From the NCBI GenBank assembly GCA_013822085.1, contig PNJV01000027.1, positions 1-33,204 on the forward strand: a stretch of DNA of 33,204 nucleotides, written 5' to 3'. Source of the stretch: Isosphaera sp. GTDB taxonomy: Bacteria; Planctomycetota; Phycisphaerae; Phycisphaerales; UBA1924. Both the position numbers and the translations under genes were made by a program. Of the stretch, positions 20,989-28,770 are shown piece after piece. Numbering within the stretch: position 1 is the stretch's first letter; each line of letters starts with the position of its first letter. The notes under the pieces were generated by a model that was not told the DNA's origin, searched no databases, and was given only the letters and a program-made list of their open reading frames with translations.

Positions 20989-23784
20989 ATGCACGAGAAC
21001 CAGCCCGTCGCCCCAGGCCTGAACCCCTCGCAGGCGCGCATCCACACCATCCGCGTGGTCGCCAACCTCCCCGATCCGCTGGGGCCGCTCCTGGAGATCG
21101 CCCAGAACATGTGGTGGTGCTGGAACATCGACGCCGTGGGCCTCTTCATGCGGCTTGACCGCGAGCTGTGGGAGCAGACGCACCACAACCCGGTGGCGAT
21201 GCTCGGGCAGATCGCCCAGGAGCGGCTCGACCGGGCCGCGTCGGACCGGTCGTTCCTGCACGCGCTGGGGCAGGTGCACGCGCGCATGCGCGAGCACATG
21301 GAGTCGGCCGGGTGGTACAGCGCCCACCGCGCCTCGGCCCAGGCCCACCCAGGCGGCGCCCCGCTGCGCGTGGCGTACTTCTGCGCCGAGTTCGGGCTGG
21401 CCGAGTGCCTGGAGGTCTACTCGGGCGGGCTCGGGTGCCTGGCCGGGGACCACCTCAAGTCCGCGGCGGACCTGGGCATCCCGCTGGTGGCGGTGGGGCT
21501 GCTCTACCGGCGCGGCTACTTCCATCAGTACCTCAACCAGGACGGCTGGCAGCAGGAGTCGTACCGCGAGATCGACACGGCCAACCTGCCCATCCGCCCG
21601 GCGGTGGCCCCGGGGGCGGGCGCGCAGCTGACCGTCGAGATCGAGTTCCCGGGGCGCCTGGTCACGGCGGCGGTGTGGCGCTGCGACGTGGGCCGCGTGC
21701 CGCTGTACCTGCTCGACACCAACCTGCCCCAGAACGCGCGCGACGACCGCGAGATCACCGCCAACCTCTACGGGGGCGACCAGGACACGCGGATCCGCCA
21801 GGAGATCGTCCTGGGCATCGGGGGCGTGCGGGCCCTGGAGGCGCTCCGGGAGCAGCCGACGGTGGTGCACCTCAACGAGGGGCACGCGGCCTTTGCCGCC
21901 CTGGAGCGCATCGCCCGCTGCCGGCAAGGCACGGACCTGAGCTTCGACGAGGCCCGGCAGGCCGTCAGCGCCGGGCACGTGTTCACGACGCACACGCCGG
22001 TGCCGGCGGGCATCGACCGCTTCCCGCCGGGGATGGTCCTGGCCTACCTGGGGCACATGGCCCCGCGCCTGGGGCTCGACGCCGACGGCCTCCTGGCCCT
22101 GGGGCGCGAGAACACCGCCGACCAGCACGAGCCGTTCTCGATGGCGGTGCTGGCCATCCGCACCAGCCGGTACTGCAACGGCGTCTCGGCGCTCCACGGC
22201 GCCGTGTCGCGCGGGATGTGGAAGGGCATGTGGCCGGCGGCGCCCGAGGGCGACGTCCCCATCGGCCACGTGACCAACGGCGTCCACACCCGCTCGTGGG
22301 TCTCGCCGGAGCTGGCGGTGCTCTTCGACCGGTACCTGGGCGACCGCTGGCACCACGCGCCCCACGAGGAGCGCACCTGGTCGGCGGTGGACGAGATCCC
22401 CGACGAGGAGCTGTGGGCGGCCCATCAGACCCGCCGGCGGACGATCATCGCCTGGGCGCGGCGGCGCCACCGCGAGCAGCTGGTGGCCCGCGGGGCCTCG
22501 GCGGCCGAGATCGACGCGGCCACGGGCGTGCTCGAGCCGGACATCCTGACCATCGGCTTTGCCCGGCGCTTTGCGACCTACAAGCGCGGCGACCTGTTCA
22601 TGCGCGACCCCGCCAGGCTGCTGCGGGTCCTGACCGACCCGGAGCGCCCCGTGCAGCTGCTCATCGCCGGCAAGAGCCACCCGGCCGACAACGGCGGCAA
22701 GCACCTGATCAGGGAGATCGTGCAGTTCGCTCGGCGGCCCGAGGTGCGCGGGCGCGTCGTCTTCATCGAGGACTACGACATCCAGGTCGGCCGGCGGATG
22801 GTCCAGGGGTGCGACGTGTGGCTCAACAACCCCATCCGCGGGCTGGAGGCCTCGGGCACCTCGGGCATGAAGGCCGCCGCCAACGGGTCGGTCCACTGCT
22901 CGGTCCTGGACGGCTGGTGGGACGAGGGCTTCGACCCGGAGGTGGGCTTCGCCATCGGGCGCGGCGAGCACTACGCCGATTCCCGCTCGGCCGAGCGCGA
23001 CGACTCCGAGAGCCGCTCGCTCTACCAGACCCTCGAGTCCCACATCGTGCCCGAGTTCTACGACCGCGACGCCGGCTCGGTGCCGCGCCGCTGGGTGGCG
23101 CGCATGAAGCGCTGCATCAAGGCCCTGGCCCCGCGCTTCTCCACCCACCGCATGCTCATCGGCTACGCCCAGCAGTACTACTTCCCGGCCCACAACGCCG
23201 CCGCGCTGCTCCTGGCCGACGGCGCCCGCCAGGCCCGCCTGCTGGCCCAGCGGGTCGATCAGCTCCGCCGCCAGTGGCACAACGTCCGGGTGCTGCGCGT
23301 CGGGGCCACGGGCCCCGGCTCGGCCAACGGCTCGGCGCACGGCGTCTCGTCGGTGGCCGTGCGCTCGGCGGTGCACGTGTCGGCCGACGTGGCCCTGGGC
23401 GACCTGGAGCCCCCGCACGTGCAGGTGCAGCTTGTCCACGGGCGCGTCAGCGCCATGGGCGAGCTGGCCGCGACCCACGCGGTGCCCATGCGCCCCACCG
23501 AGGCGCTGGGCCAGGGCCGCCACCGCTACGCGGGGTCCTTCGCCCCGCCGCAGTCGGGCCAGCACGGCTACGCGGTGCGCGTCCTGCCCTACGACGAGCG
23601 CCTCGCCTCGCCCATGATCCCGGGCCTGATCGCCTGGGACCAGGGCCCGGCTGAGCCCGAGGCCGAGCAGGCCGGCACGCCGCACGGCTCCTGGCACACC
23701 CCCCCCAACGCCCCTGCCCACGCCACGGGTCAGGCCGGCGCAGCCCAGCCGGACGCGGGCCTGGCCGGCGTTGCCAAGGGCTGA
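20989..23784 (+). CDS. glgP: Alpha-glucan phosphorylase (GT35)
   Basis: A 931-residue phosphorylase releasing glucose-1-phosphate from glycogen or maltodextrin. Residues about 13-120 are the DUF3417 extension typical of the TIGR02094 type (LLEIAQNMWWCWN). Further motifs are AYFCAEFGL, YSGGLGCLAGDHLKSA, HLNEGHAAF, FTTHTPVPAG, GFARRFATYKRG, and ASGTSGMKAAANGS, where Lys628 binds PLP. All core motifs are intact. The last 50 residues are Pro/Ala-rich and disordered. The ATG at 20989 has no strong ribosome-binding site; the family match begins near residue 15, so this start is reasonable. The C-rich spacer 20919-20944 separates it from the YggS gene. It converges with the LON-domain gene at 19 nt. 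Placement suggests carbon storage use. Confidence 0.95.
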   Translation: MHENQPVAPGLNPSQARIHTIRVVANLPDPLGPLLEIAQNMWWCWNIDAVGLFMRLDRELWEQTHHNPVAMLGQIAQERLDRAASDRSFLHALGQVHARMREHMESAGWYSAHRASAQAHPGGAPLRVAYFCAEFGLAECLEVYSGGLGCLAGDHLKSAADLGIPLVAVGLLYRRGYFHQYLNQDGWQQESYREIDTANLPIRPAVAPGAGAQLTVEIEFPGRLVTAAVWRCDVGRVPLYLLDTNLPQNARDDREITANLYGGDQDTRIRQEIVLGIGGVRALEALREQPTVVHLNEGHAAFAALERIARCRQGTDLSFDEARQAVSAGHVFTTHTPVPAGIDRFPPGMVLAYLGHMAPRLGLDADGLLALGRENTADQHEPFSMAVLAIRTSRYCNGVSALHGAVSRGMWKGMWPAAPEGDVPIGHVTNGVHTRSWVSPELAVLFDRYLGDRWHHAPHEERTWSAVDEIPDEELWAAHQTRRRTIIAWARRRHREQLVARGASAAEIDAATGVLEPDILTIGFARRFATYKRGDLFMRDPARLLRVLTDPERPVQLLIAGKSHPADNGGKHLIREIVQFARRPEVRGRVVFIEDYDIQVGRRMVQGCDVWLNNPIRGLEASGTSGMKAAANGSVHCSVLDGWWDEGFDPEVGFAIGRGEHYADSRSAERDDSESRSLYQTLESHIVPEFYDRDAGSVPRRWVARMKRCIKALAPRFSTHRMLIGYAQQYYFPAHNAAALLLADGARQARLLAQRVDQLRRQWHNVRVLRVGATGPGSANGSAHGVSSVAVRSAVHVSADVALGDLEPPHVQVQLVHGRVSAMGELAATHAVPMRPTEALGQGRHRYAGSFAPPQSGQHGYAVRVLPYDERLASPMIPGLIAWDQGPAEPEAEQAGTPHGSWHTPPNAPAHATGQAGAAQPDAGLAGVAKG

Positions 23785-23803
23785 CCGGGCCGGGCGATCG
23801 CGC

Positions 23804-24526
23804 TCAGTTCCAGCTCACGCCCTTGGGCGCGTCCAGGCCGAGCTGCCCCTCGGCCCGGTCCACCAGCCGGCGGATGCCGCCAAGCTCGGTCTCCAGCAGC
23901 GCGGCCCTGCGGACCGGGTCCGCCTCAGCGAGCAGCCGGTAGCGCAGCTCGGCGTCCTGGATCACCGAGAAGGTCAGCAGCTCGAGGATCGCCACCGTGG
24001 GGACTTCCTCGTCGCCCAGGTGCTCCAGGACGCCCTCGGCGCCGCTCAAGCGCTTGAGCCCCGTCTGGCGCAGCTGGTGCTCGAGCTTGCGGCGGAAGGC
24101 CAGCAAGCGCTGCTCGTGCTCCTGGCGCTCCGAGGGGTCGCCGATGCCGACCGGCTCGAGCATGGCCAGGCGGTAGGCCACGTCCTCGTCCTCGGGGATC
24201 TCGCCGACGATGCGGGCCCGGCACACGCCGTGGAGCTCGATGAGGTACCTGCCGTCGGGGAGCTTCTGGTGGCGCACGATCTGGCCGACGCACACGGCCG
24301 GGCGCAGCGGGGGCCGGCCGTCGTACTCCTGGCGCCACAGCTGACCGTCGAAGACGGCCATGGCGATCTGCCCCGGCCCGTCGAGCACGTCGCGGACCAT
24401 GTCGCGGTAGCGCGGCTCGAAGATGTGCAGCGGCAGGACCGCGTGGGGCATCAGCGAGACCTGCCCGAGCGGGAAGACCGGCATCGGGCGGCCGAAGTTC
24501 ACGCGCACGGTTAGCTCATCGCCCAC
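23804..24526 (-). CDS. LON substrate-binding (LonN) domain protein
   Basis: A 240-residue stand-alone relative of the Lon protease N-terminal domain; it has no ATPase or protease part. PMPVFPLGQVSLMPHAVLPLHIFEPRYRDM (split over residues 14-43) is the signature of the domain, followed by beta strands (IAMAVF, VGQIV, RYLIELHGVCRARIVGEI) and a helical C-terminal half. Such proteins are common but their role is unknown; regulation or adaptor work in proteolysis is often proposed. The GTG start at 24526 is supported by a TAGCAT box 5 nt upstream and no ribosome-binding site; ATG 24484 would begin inside the domain. It lies 55 nt after the YhaM-like gene on the same strand. Confidence 0.88.
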   Translation of the reverse strand: MGDELTVRVNFGRPMPVFPLGQVSLMPHAVLPLHIFEPRYRDMVRDVLDGPGQIAMAVFDGQLWRQEYDGRPPLRPAVCVGQIVRHQKLPDGRYLIELHGVCRARIVGEIPEDEDVAYRLAMLEPVGIGDPSERQEHEQRLLAFRRKLEHQLRQTGLKRLSGAEGVLEHLGDEEVPTVAILELLTFSVIQDAELRYRLLAEADPVRRAALLETELGGIRRLVDRAEGQLGLDAPKGVSWN

Positions 24527-24531
24527 GCGCG

Positions 24532-24537
24532 ATGCTA
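24532..24537 (-). promoter_or_regulatory. -10 box (TAGCAT) of the LON-domain gene
   Basis: On the minus strand TAGCAT lies 5 nt before GTG 24526, in the 55-nt gap after the YhaM-like gene. It predicts a leaderless mRNA and favours this GTG as start. Confidence 0.42.
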
Positions 24538-24581
24538 CGCAGCGCCGGGCGTGACCGCCCCGGCCGGGCCGGCGCCCCGGC

Positions 24582-25589
24582 TCAGTCGGCCAGCGGGTCG
24601 GGGCGGAAGAGCTTGGTCTCAAGGGCCCAGTGGCGGTCGGTGAAGTTGCCCCCCATGTCGAAGGAGCCCTCGCGGTCGGGGCGTGCCGCGGCCAGGGCCA
24701 TGAACGTCTTGGCGTCGAGGTTGTCCAGGAGCGAGACGAGGATGGCCTCGGGGGTCATGGGGACCTTGGCTGCGCCGTACTCGGGCACGCCGTGGTGGGA
24801 GAGGATGATGTGCTGGAGCACCAGGATGGCGCTGCGCGGGAAGCGCACGCCCTGCTCGCGCATGACGCGCTGCGCCCGGTCGTGGAGCATGATCGCCCCG
24901 TCGACGATGTGGCCGATCAGCTCCCCGCGGTCGGTGTAGGCAAAGGCCCGGTCGTAGACGATCTCGCGCGTCTTGCCCAGGTCGTGGAGGAACAGCCCGA
25001 CCATCACCACGTCGCGGTTGATCTTCGGGTACAGCGGGCACACCGCGTCGGCCAGCCGGAGCAGCTGCACGGTGTGCTCGAGCAGCCCGCCCAGGTACGC
25101 GTGGTGCATCTGCTTGGCCGCCGGGCAGACCTTCAGGGCGTCGATCAGGGCCTGGTCGTCCAGGTAGACCTTGACCAGCGCCTTCATGGCTGGGTGGCCG
25201 ACCGTCCCGAGCAGGGCCGTCAGCTCGGCGAACATCTCGCCCACGGGCCGCGGCGAGACCGGCAGCAGCTCGGCCAGCTCCTCGGGGCTGGGCTGGTGGG
25301 GCTCGATCCCACGCACGATGATCTGCAGGTCCCCCTGGTAGGCCTGCACCTCGCCCTCCAGGTAGACGAACCCCTCGGTGGGCAGGCGCCGGAACTGCTC
25401 CGGCTCGATCGACCACATCCGCCCGGGCACCTCGCCGGTCTTGTCCTTGAGCAGGCACTTGAGGAAGGGCTTGTCGTTCTTGGTCCGCCCCAGCTGCGCG
25501 TTGGAGACGCAGAAGATCCCCGTCACGTACTCCGACGGCTGGAGGTCGCGGATGTATCGGCGGGGGCGGGCGGCGGAGAGCGTGCTCAA
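24582..25589 (-). CDS. YhaM-like OB-fold/HD-domain 3'-5' exoribonuclease
   Basis: A 335-residue protein. Residues about 18-95 form an OB-fold nucleic-acid-binding domain (GIFCVSNAQLGRTKNDKPFLKCLLKDKTG in short strands). From 155 on is an HD metal-dependent phosphohydrolase domain: H162-H163, EHT (171-173), LHDLGK (201-206), GHIV (226-229) and SHHG (263-266). This two-domain plan matches YhaM-type 3'-5' exonucleases acting on RNA and single-stranded DNA. The start is TTG 25589, with AAGGAG exactly 6 nt upstream. The -10 box TACACT (25636-25631, minus) gives a leader of about 35 nt. It is divergent from rlmE across 86 nt and may be followed by the LON-domain gene. Confidence 0.92.
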   Translation of the reverse strand: MSTLSAARPRRYIRDLQPSEYVTGIFCVSNAQLGRTKNDKPFLKCLLKDKTGEVPGRMWSIEPEQFRRLPTEGFVYLEGEVQAYQGDLQIIVRGIEPHQPSPEELAELLPVSPRPVGEMFAELTALLGTVGHPAMKALVKVYLDDQALIDALKVCPAAKQMHHAYLGGLLEHTVQLLRLADAVCPLYPKINRDVVMVGLFLHDLGKTREIVYDRAFAYTDRGELIGHIVDGAIMLHDRAQRVMREQGVRFPRSAILVLQHIILSHHGVPEYGAAKVPMTPEAILVSLLDNLDAKTFMALAAARPDREGSFDMGGNFTDRHWALETKLFRPDPLAD

Positions 25590-25630
25590 TCGGGGCTCCT
25601 TCCAGGGCTTTGCACGGGGCAGGACGCACG

Positions 25631-25636
25631 AGTGTA
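25631..25636 (-). promoter_or_regulatory. -10 box (TACACT) of the YhaM-like gene
   Basis: TACACT on the minus strand lies about 42 nt before TTG 25589. Between them is the AAGGAG ribosome-binding site, so this mRNA has a normal leader, in contrast to the divergent rlmE gene. Confidence 0.45.
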
Positions 25637-25664
25637 ACCGCCCCGCGACCGGGCACGGCTCCCA

Positions 25665-25670
25665 TACCCT
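25665..25670 (+). promoter_or_regulatory. -10 box (TACCCT) of rlmE
   Basis: TACCCT lies 5 nt before GTG 25676. No ribosome-binding site is present, so the mRNA is predicted to start at the GTG. Confidence 0.42.
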
Positions 25671-25675
25671 TGGCT

Positions 25676-26443
25676 GTGCCCAGACCGCGGCAGCTCCACG
25701 ACGCCTATTTCCACAGGGCCAAGGCCGAGGGCTACGCCGCCCGCTCGGCCTACAAGCTGCTCCAGATCCAGGAGCGCTTCGGCGTGCTCCGCCGCGGCGA
25801 CCGCGTGCTGGACCTGGGGTGCGCCCCGGGGTCGTGGACGCAGGTGGCCTCGGAGATCGTCGGCCTGGGCCAGCGCGCCGGCGTCGTCGGCGTCGACCTG
25901 CTCCCGCTGAGCATCGCGCCCCCGCCCAACACCACCGCGATCATCGCCGACGCCTTTGCGCTCAGCCCCGAGGCCCTGCCCGGCGGCGGGGCGCCCTTCG
26001 ACGTGGTCCTGAGCGACATGGCGCCCAACACCGTCGGCACCGGCGACGACCTGCGCTCGGTGACCCTCTGCCGACGCGTGCTGGAGCTGGCCCGGGGCCT
26101 GCTGCGCCCCGGCGGGGCGGTGGTCATGAAGGTCCTGGAGGGATCGGGCTACGCCGAGCTGCTGCGCGACACGGCCCGGCTCTTTGCCGCCTCCAAGGGC
26201 CACCGCCCGGACGCCACGCGCCAGGTCAGCCGCGAGATCTACATCGTCGCCCAGGGCTTCAGGCCCGCCGTCAGGGGCGCGCCAGCCCGGCCGGGCCCCG
26301 CGCAGCAAGTGAGCCCCGCGCAGCAAGTGAGCCCCGCGCAGCAAGTCGGGCCCGACGCGCCACGCGAGCCATCCGCGCCACGCACGCCATCGGCCAAGGG
26401 CAAGCCAACGGGCCGACGCAAGCCGCCGGAGTCACCGGCGTGA
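25676..26443 (+). CDS. rlmE: 23S rRNA 2'-O-methyltransferase RlmE (FtsJ/RrmJ)
   Basis: A 255-residue SAM-dependent methyltransferase modifying U2552 of 23S rRNA. SAYKLLQI (25-32) carries Lys27, DLGCAPGSW (46-54) binds SAM, LSDMAPN (112-118) carries Asp114, MKVLEG (151-156) Lys152, and SREIYIVAQGF (185-195) Glu187: the K-D-K-E catalytic tetrad is complete. The start is GTG 25676 next to the conserved YF-x-RAK-x-EGYAARSAYKL region. The last 55 residues form a basic, Pro-rich tail with three PAQQVS/G repeats from an 18-nt tandem repeat; this tail is absent from the E. coli enzyme. The stop overlaps the start of the BatA-like gene by GTGA (26440-26443), so the two are translationally coupled. Confidence 0.95.
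   Translation: MPRPRQLHDAYFHRAKAEGYAARSAYKLLQIQERFGVLRRGDRVLDLGCAPGSWTQVASEIVGLGQRAGVVGVDLLPLSIAPPPNTTAIIADAFALSPEALPGGGAPFDVVLSDMAPNTVGTGDDLRSVTLCRRVLELARGLLRPGGAVVMKVLEGSGYAELLRDTARLFAASKGHRPDATRQVSREIYIVAQGFRPAVRGAPARPGPAQQVSPAQQVSPAQQVGPDAPREPSAPRTPSAKGKPTGRRKPPESPA
26296..26349 (+). repeat. 18-nt tandem repeat in the rlmE tail
   Basis: Three 18-nt units CCCCGCGCAGCAAGTGAG (26296-26313, 26314-26331) and a third (26332-26349) differing near its end encode repeated Pro-Ala-Gln-Gln-Val-Ser. The near identity suggests recent, frame-preserving expansion. Confidence 0.92.
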
Positions 26444-28737
26444 TCTTCCTCACCCCGCTCCCGGCCGTGCTGCTCGGGGCTGTGTCGCTGCCGGCGTTGC
26501 TTGCGCTGTACTTCCTCAAGCTGCGCCGCCGGCCGGTGCGCGTCTCCTCCACGCTGCTCTGGGAGCAGGCCGTGCGCGACGTGGAGGCCAACGTGCCCCT
26601 GCGGATGATCCGGCCGGAGCTGATCCTGCTGGTGCAGCTGCTGGCCCTGCTGAGCCTGCTCCTGGCGGTGGCTCGCCCCGTCCTGACGCGCGACGCCACG
26701 CTCGGGTCCCGCGTGGCCATCGTCATCGACACCTCGGCGTCGATGTCCGCCCGCGACGGCGCCCTGAGCGCCCGCGGGGCCGATGCGGCCACCGGCGCGC
26801 CCCCGGCCCAGGAGCAAGCCTCCCGGCGCCCGGCGCCGACGCGCCTAGACGAAGCCAAACGCCGCGCCACCGAGCTGATCGACCGCCTGGCCGGCGACGA
26901 GCGCCGCCTCTTTGTTGTGCTCTCGATGGCCGCCACCCCAGCGACGCGCACGCCCTGGACCTCCGACCCGGCCACGCTGCGCCGCGCCGTCGAGCAGATC
27001 GAGCCGACCGATCAGCCGGCCGACCTGGCCGCGGCCCTGCGGGCTGTCGCCGCCCTGGCCACGCCCGCCCAGCGCCCCGACGACGCCGACGCGCCCCCGC
27101 CCAGGCCCACCGTGCTGGTCTTCTCCGATGGCGGCAGCGTCGATTCGGCCGCCAGCGGGCGGGAGGGCCAGGAGCTCTCAGCCCCCACGCTGGATGTCCG
27201 CCTGCGCCGCGTCGGGCCCGGGGCCGCCTGGCGCAGCGCGGGCGCACGCCCCGCTCAATCAACCCCCGCCCCCACCGCCCCCACCGTACCCCCGGCCGGC
27301 ACGCCCACGCCCGGGCCGCCCAACGCCGGCATCATCGCCTTCTCCGCCCTGCGCGACGACCAGGCCCCGACGCTCCTGCGCGTCCTCACGCGGGTCGGCT
27401 CGACGGCCCCCGAGCCGACGCGGGTGCCCGTCACCGTCTGGCTCGACGGCGTCCCGGCCCGCTCCGAGACCCTCTCGCTGCCCGCGGCGACCGCCGAGGC
27501 GCCCCTGGCCCAGGCCACGCTCTCGCTGGAGATCGACGTGCCCGGCGCCGCGATCATCACCGCGGCCCTGCCCGGCTCGGACGCCCTGGCCGCCGACGAC
27601 CGCGCCTCGGTCATCGTGCCCGAGCCGGCGACGCCCTCGATCCTGGTCGTCACGCCCAGCGACGCGCCCGGCGTGCGGCTGATCCTGGCCAGCGTGCTCG
27701 ACGCCTACCCCACGCGCTGGCTGCGGGCGCTGCCCGCGCCGGACTACGAGGCCCTGGCCGCCGCGGGGCGGGCCGGGCGCGCCGCCGGCGTCGATCTGGT
27801 CGTGTTCGATCGCGTCACGCCGGCGACCCTGCCCGACGCGCCGAGCATCTCCTTTGGCGCCTCGCTGCCCGCGGCGCCCGGCGCGGCCGCTCTCACCCTG
27901 CGGGCGGGGCCCCCCGCCGGAGACGCCGCCCCGGAGCGCGTCCTCTGGTGGCGACGCGAGCACCCGCTGATGCGCGACGCGGTGCTGGACAACGTCATCG
28001 CCGACCCCGCTGTGCACCTGGCCTTTGGCGACGCCGCCGGCCGGCCCGACCAAACACAGGCCCGAGCGCAGGCCGAGTCGCCGGCCCTGACGGCCCTGGC
28101 CCGCGGCATCGCCGGGCCGCTCATCGCCCTGCGCACCGACCCGCCGGCGGCCCCGGGCCCGCCCCTGCGCCGCGTCGCCATCGCCTTCGACATCGACCGC
28201 TCCAACTGGGGGCCCACCGCCTCGTTCATCGCCTTCATGGCCGCCGCGATCGAGACCCTCACGCGCACCGGCTCGGCCTCGGCCGCGGTGGCCCACACCA
28301 CCGCCGACCCGGTCCTGGTCACGCCCGCCGACGCCCGCGCCGACGGCTCCGCCTCCGTGACCGTCTCGGGGCCCGACGGTGCAGACCCGCCGCGCACGCT
28401 GGGCGGCACGCTCAGCCCCGACGGCCTGCTCTCGCTGGGGGTCCTGCCGCGGGCCGGGCTCTACGCCGCCCAGGGGCTGGCCGGCGCCCCGCCGGCGATC
28501 GCGGTGAACCTGGCCAGCCCCGCCGAGAGCGCCCTGACCACCGCCGGCGCACTGCCCGTGGCCGGCTCGCTCCCGGACGGCGCCGACCCCGCGCCCCAGC
28601 GCGCCGGGGCCCAGAGCCCGGGCCAGCGCGCCGGCGAGGCCCTGGGAGGCCGCGAGGTCTGGCACATCTTCGTGTGGATCGCCCTGGGCCTGCTCACGCT
28701 CGAGTGGTTCCTCTACGCCCTGCGGGCCCGCGCCTGA
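26440..28737 (+). CDS. BatA-like membrane protein with VWA domain
   Basis: A 765-residue protein starting at GTG 26440. The N-terminal region (1-80) matches the aerotolerance/BatA N-terminal domain, with membrane helices at about 4-27 and 61-79 around WEQAVRDVEANVPLRM. A von Willebrand A domain follows, with MIDAS motif D97-T-S-A-S101 and a later DG..VDSAA segment. The middle is rich in beta strands of the kind seen in glutamine-amidotransferase-like CARDB regions of such proteins, and a final helix (about 741-760, IFVWIALGLLTLEWFLYAL) anchors the C-terminus. Related genes usually sit with moxR and DUF58; neither is here. Coupled to rlmE by a 4-nt overlap. Function probably cell-envelope related, not established. 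Confidence 0.88.
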   Translation: MIFLTPLPAVLLGAVSLPALLALYFLKLRRRPVRVSSTLLWEQAVRDVEANVPLRMIRPELILLVQLLALLSLLLAVARPVLTRDATLGSRVAIVIDTSASMSARDGALSARGADAATGAPPAQEQASRRPAPTRLDEAKRRATELIDRLAGDERRLFVVLSMAATPATRTPWTSDPATLRRAVEQIEPTDQPADLAAALRAVAALATPAQRPDDADAPPPRPTVLVFSDGGSVDSAASGREGQELSAPTLDVRLRRVGPGAAWRSAGARPAQSTPAPTAPTVPPAGTPTPGPPNAGIIAFSALRDDQAPTLLRVLTRVGSTAPEPTRVPVTVWLDGVPARSETLSLPAATAEAPLAQATLSLEIDVPGAAIITAALPGSDALAADDRASVIVPEPATPSILVVTPSDAPGVRLILASVLDAYPTRWLRALPAPDYEALAAAGRAGRAAGVDLVVFDRVTPATLPDAPSISFGASLPAAPGAAALTLRAGPPAGDAAPERVLWWRREHPLMRDAVLDNVIADPAVHLAFGDAAGRPDQTQARAQAESPALTALARGIAGPLIALRTDPPAAPGPPLRRVAIAFDIDRSNWGPTASFIAFMAAAIETLTRTGSASAAVAHTTADPVLVTPADARADGSASVTVSGPDGADPPRTLGGTLSPDGLLSLGVLPRAGLYAAQGLAGAPPAIAVNLASPAESALTTAGALPVAGSLPDGADPAPQRAGAQSPGQRAGEALGGREVWHIFVWIALGLLTLEWFLYALRARA

Positions 28738-28763
28738 CGCCCAGCGGCGGCGTCGGGTACATT
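28734..28763 (+). promoter_or_regulatory. Promoter of the barrel-protein gene
   Basis: CTGACG (28734-28739), overlapping the stop codon of the BatA-like gene, and TACATT (28758-28763) are separated by 18 nt. TACATT ends 7 nt before ATG 28771 with no ribosome-binding site, again predicting a leaderless mRNA. Confidence 0.5.
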
Positions 28764-28770
28764 GGGGCCC

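Noticed and set aside
20971-23721. A 916-codon minus-strand open frame
   Set aside because: It lies antisense to the intact alpha-glucan phosphorylase gene; long antisense frames are expected at this G+C content.
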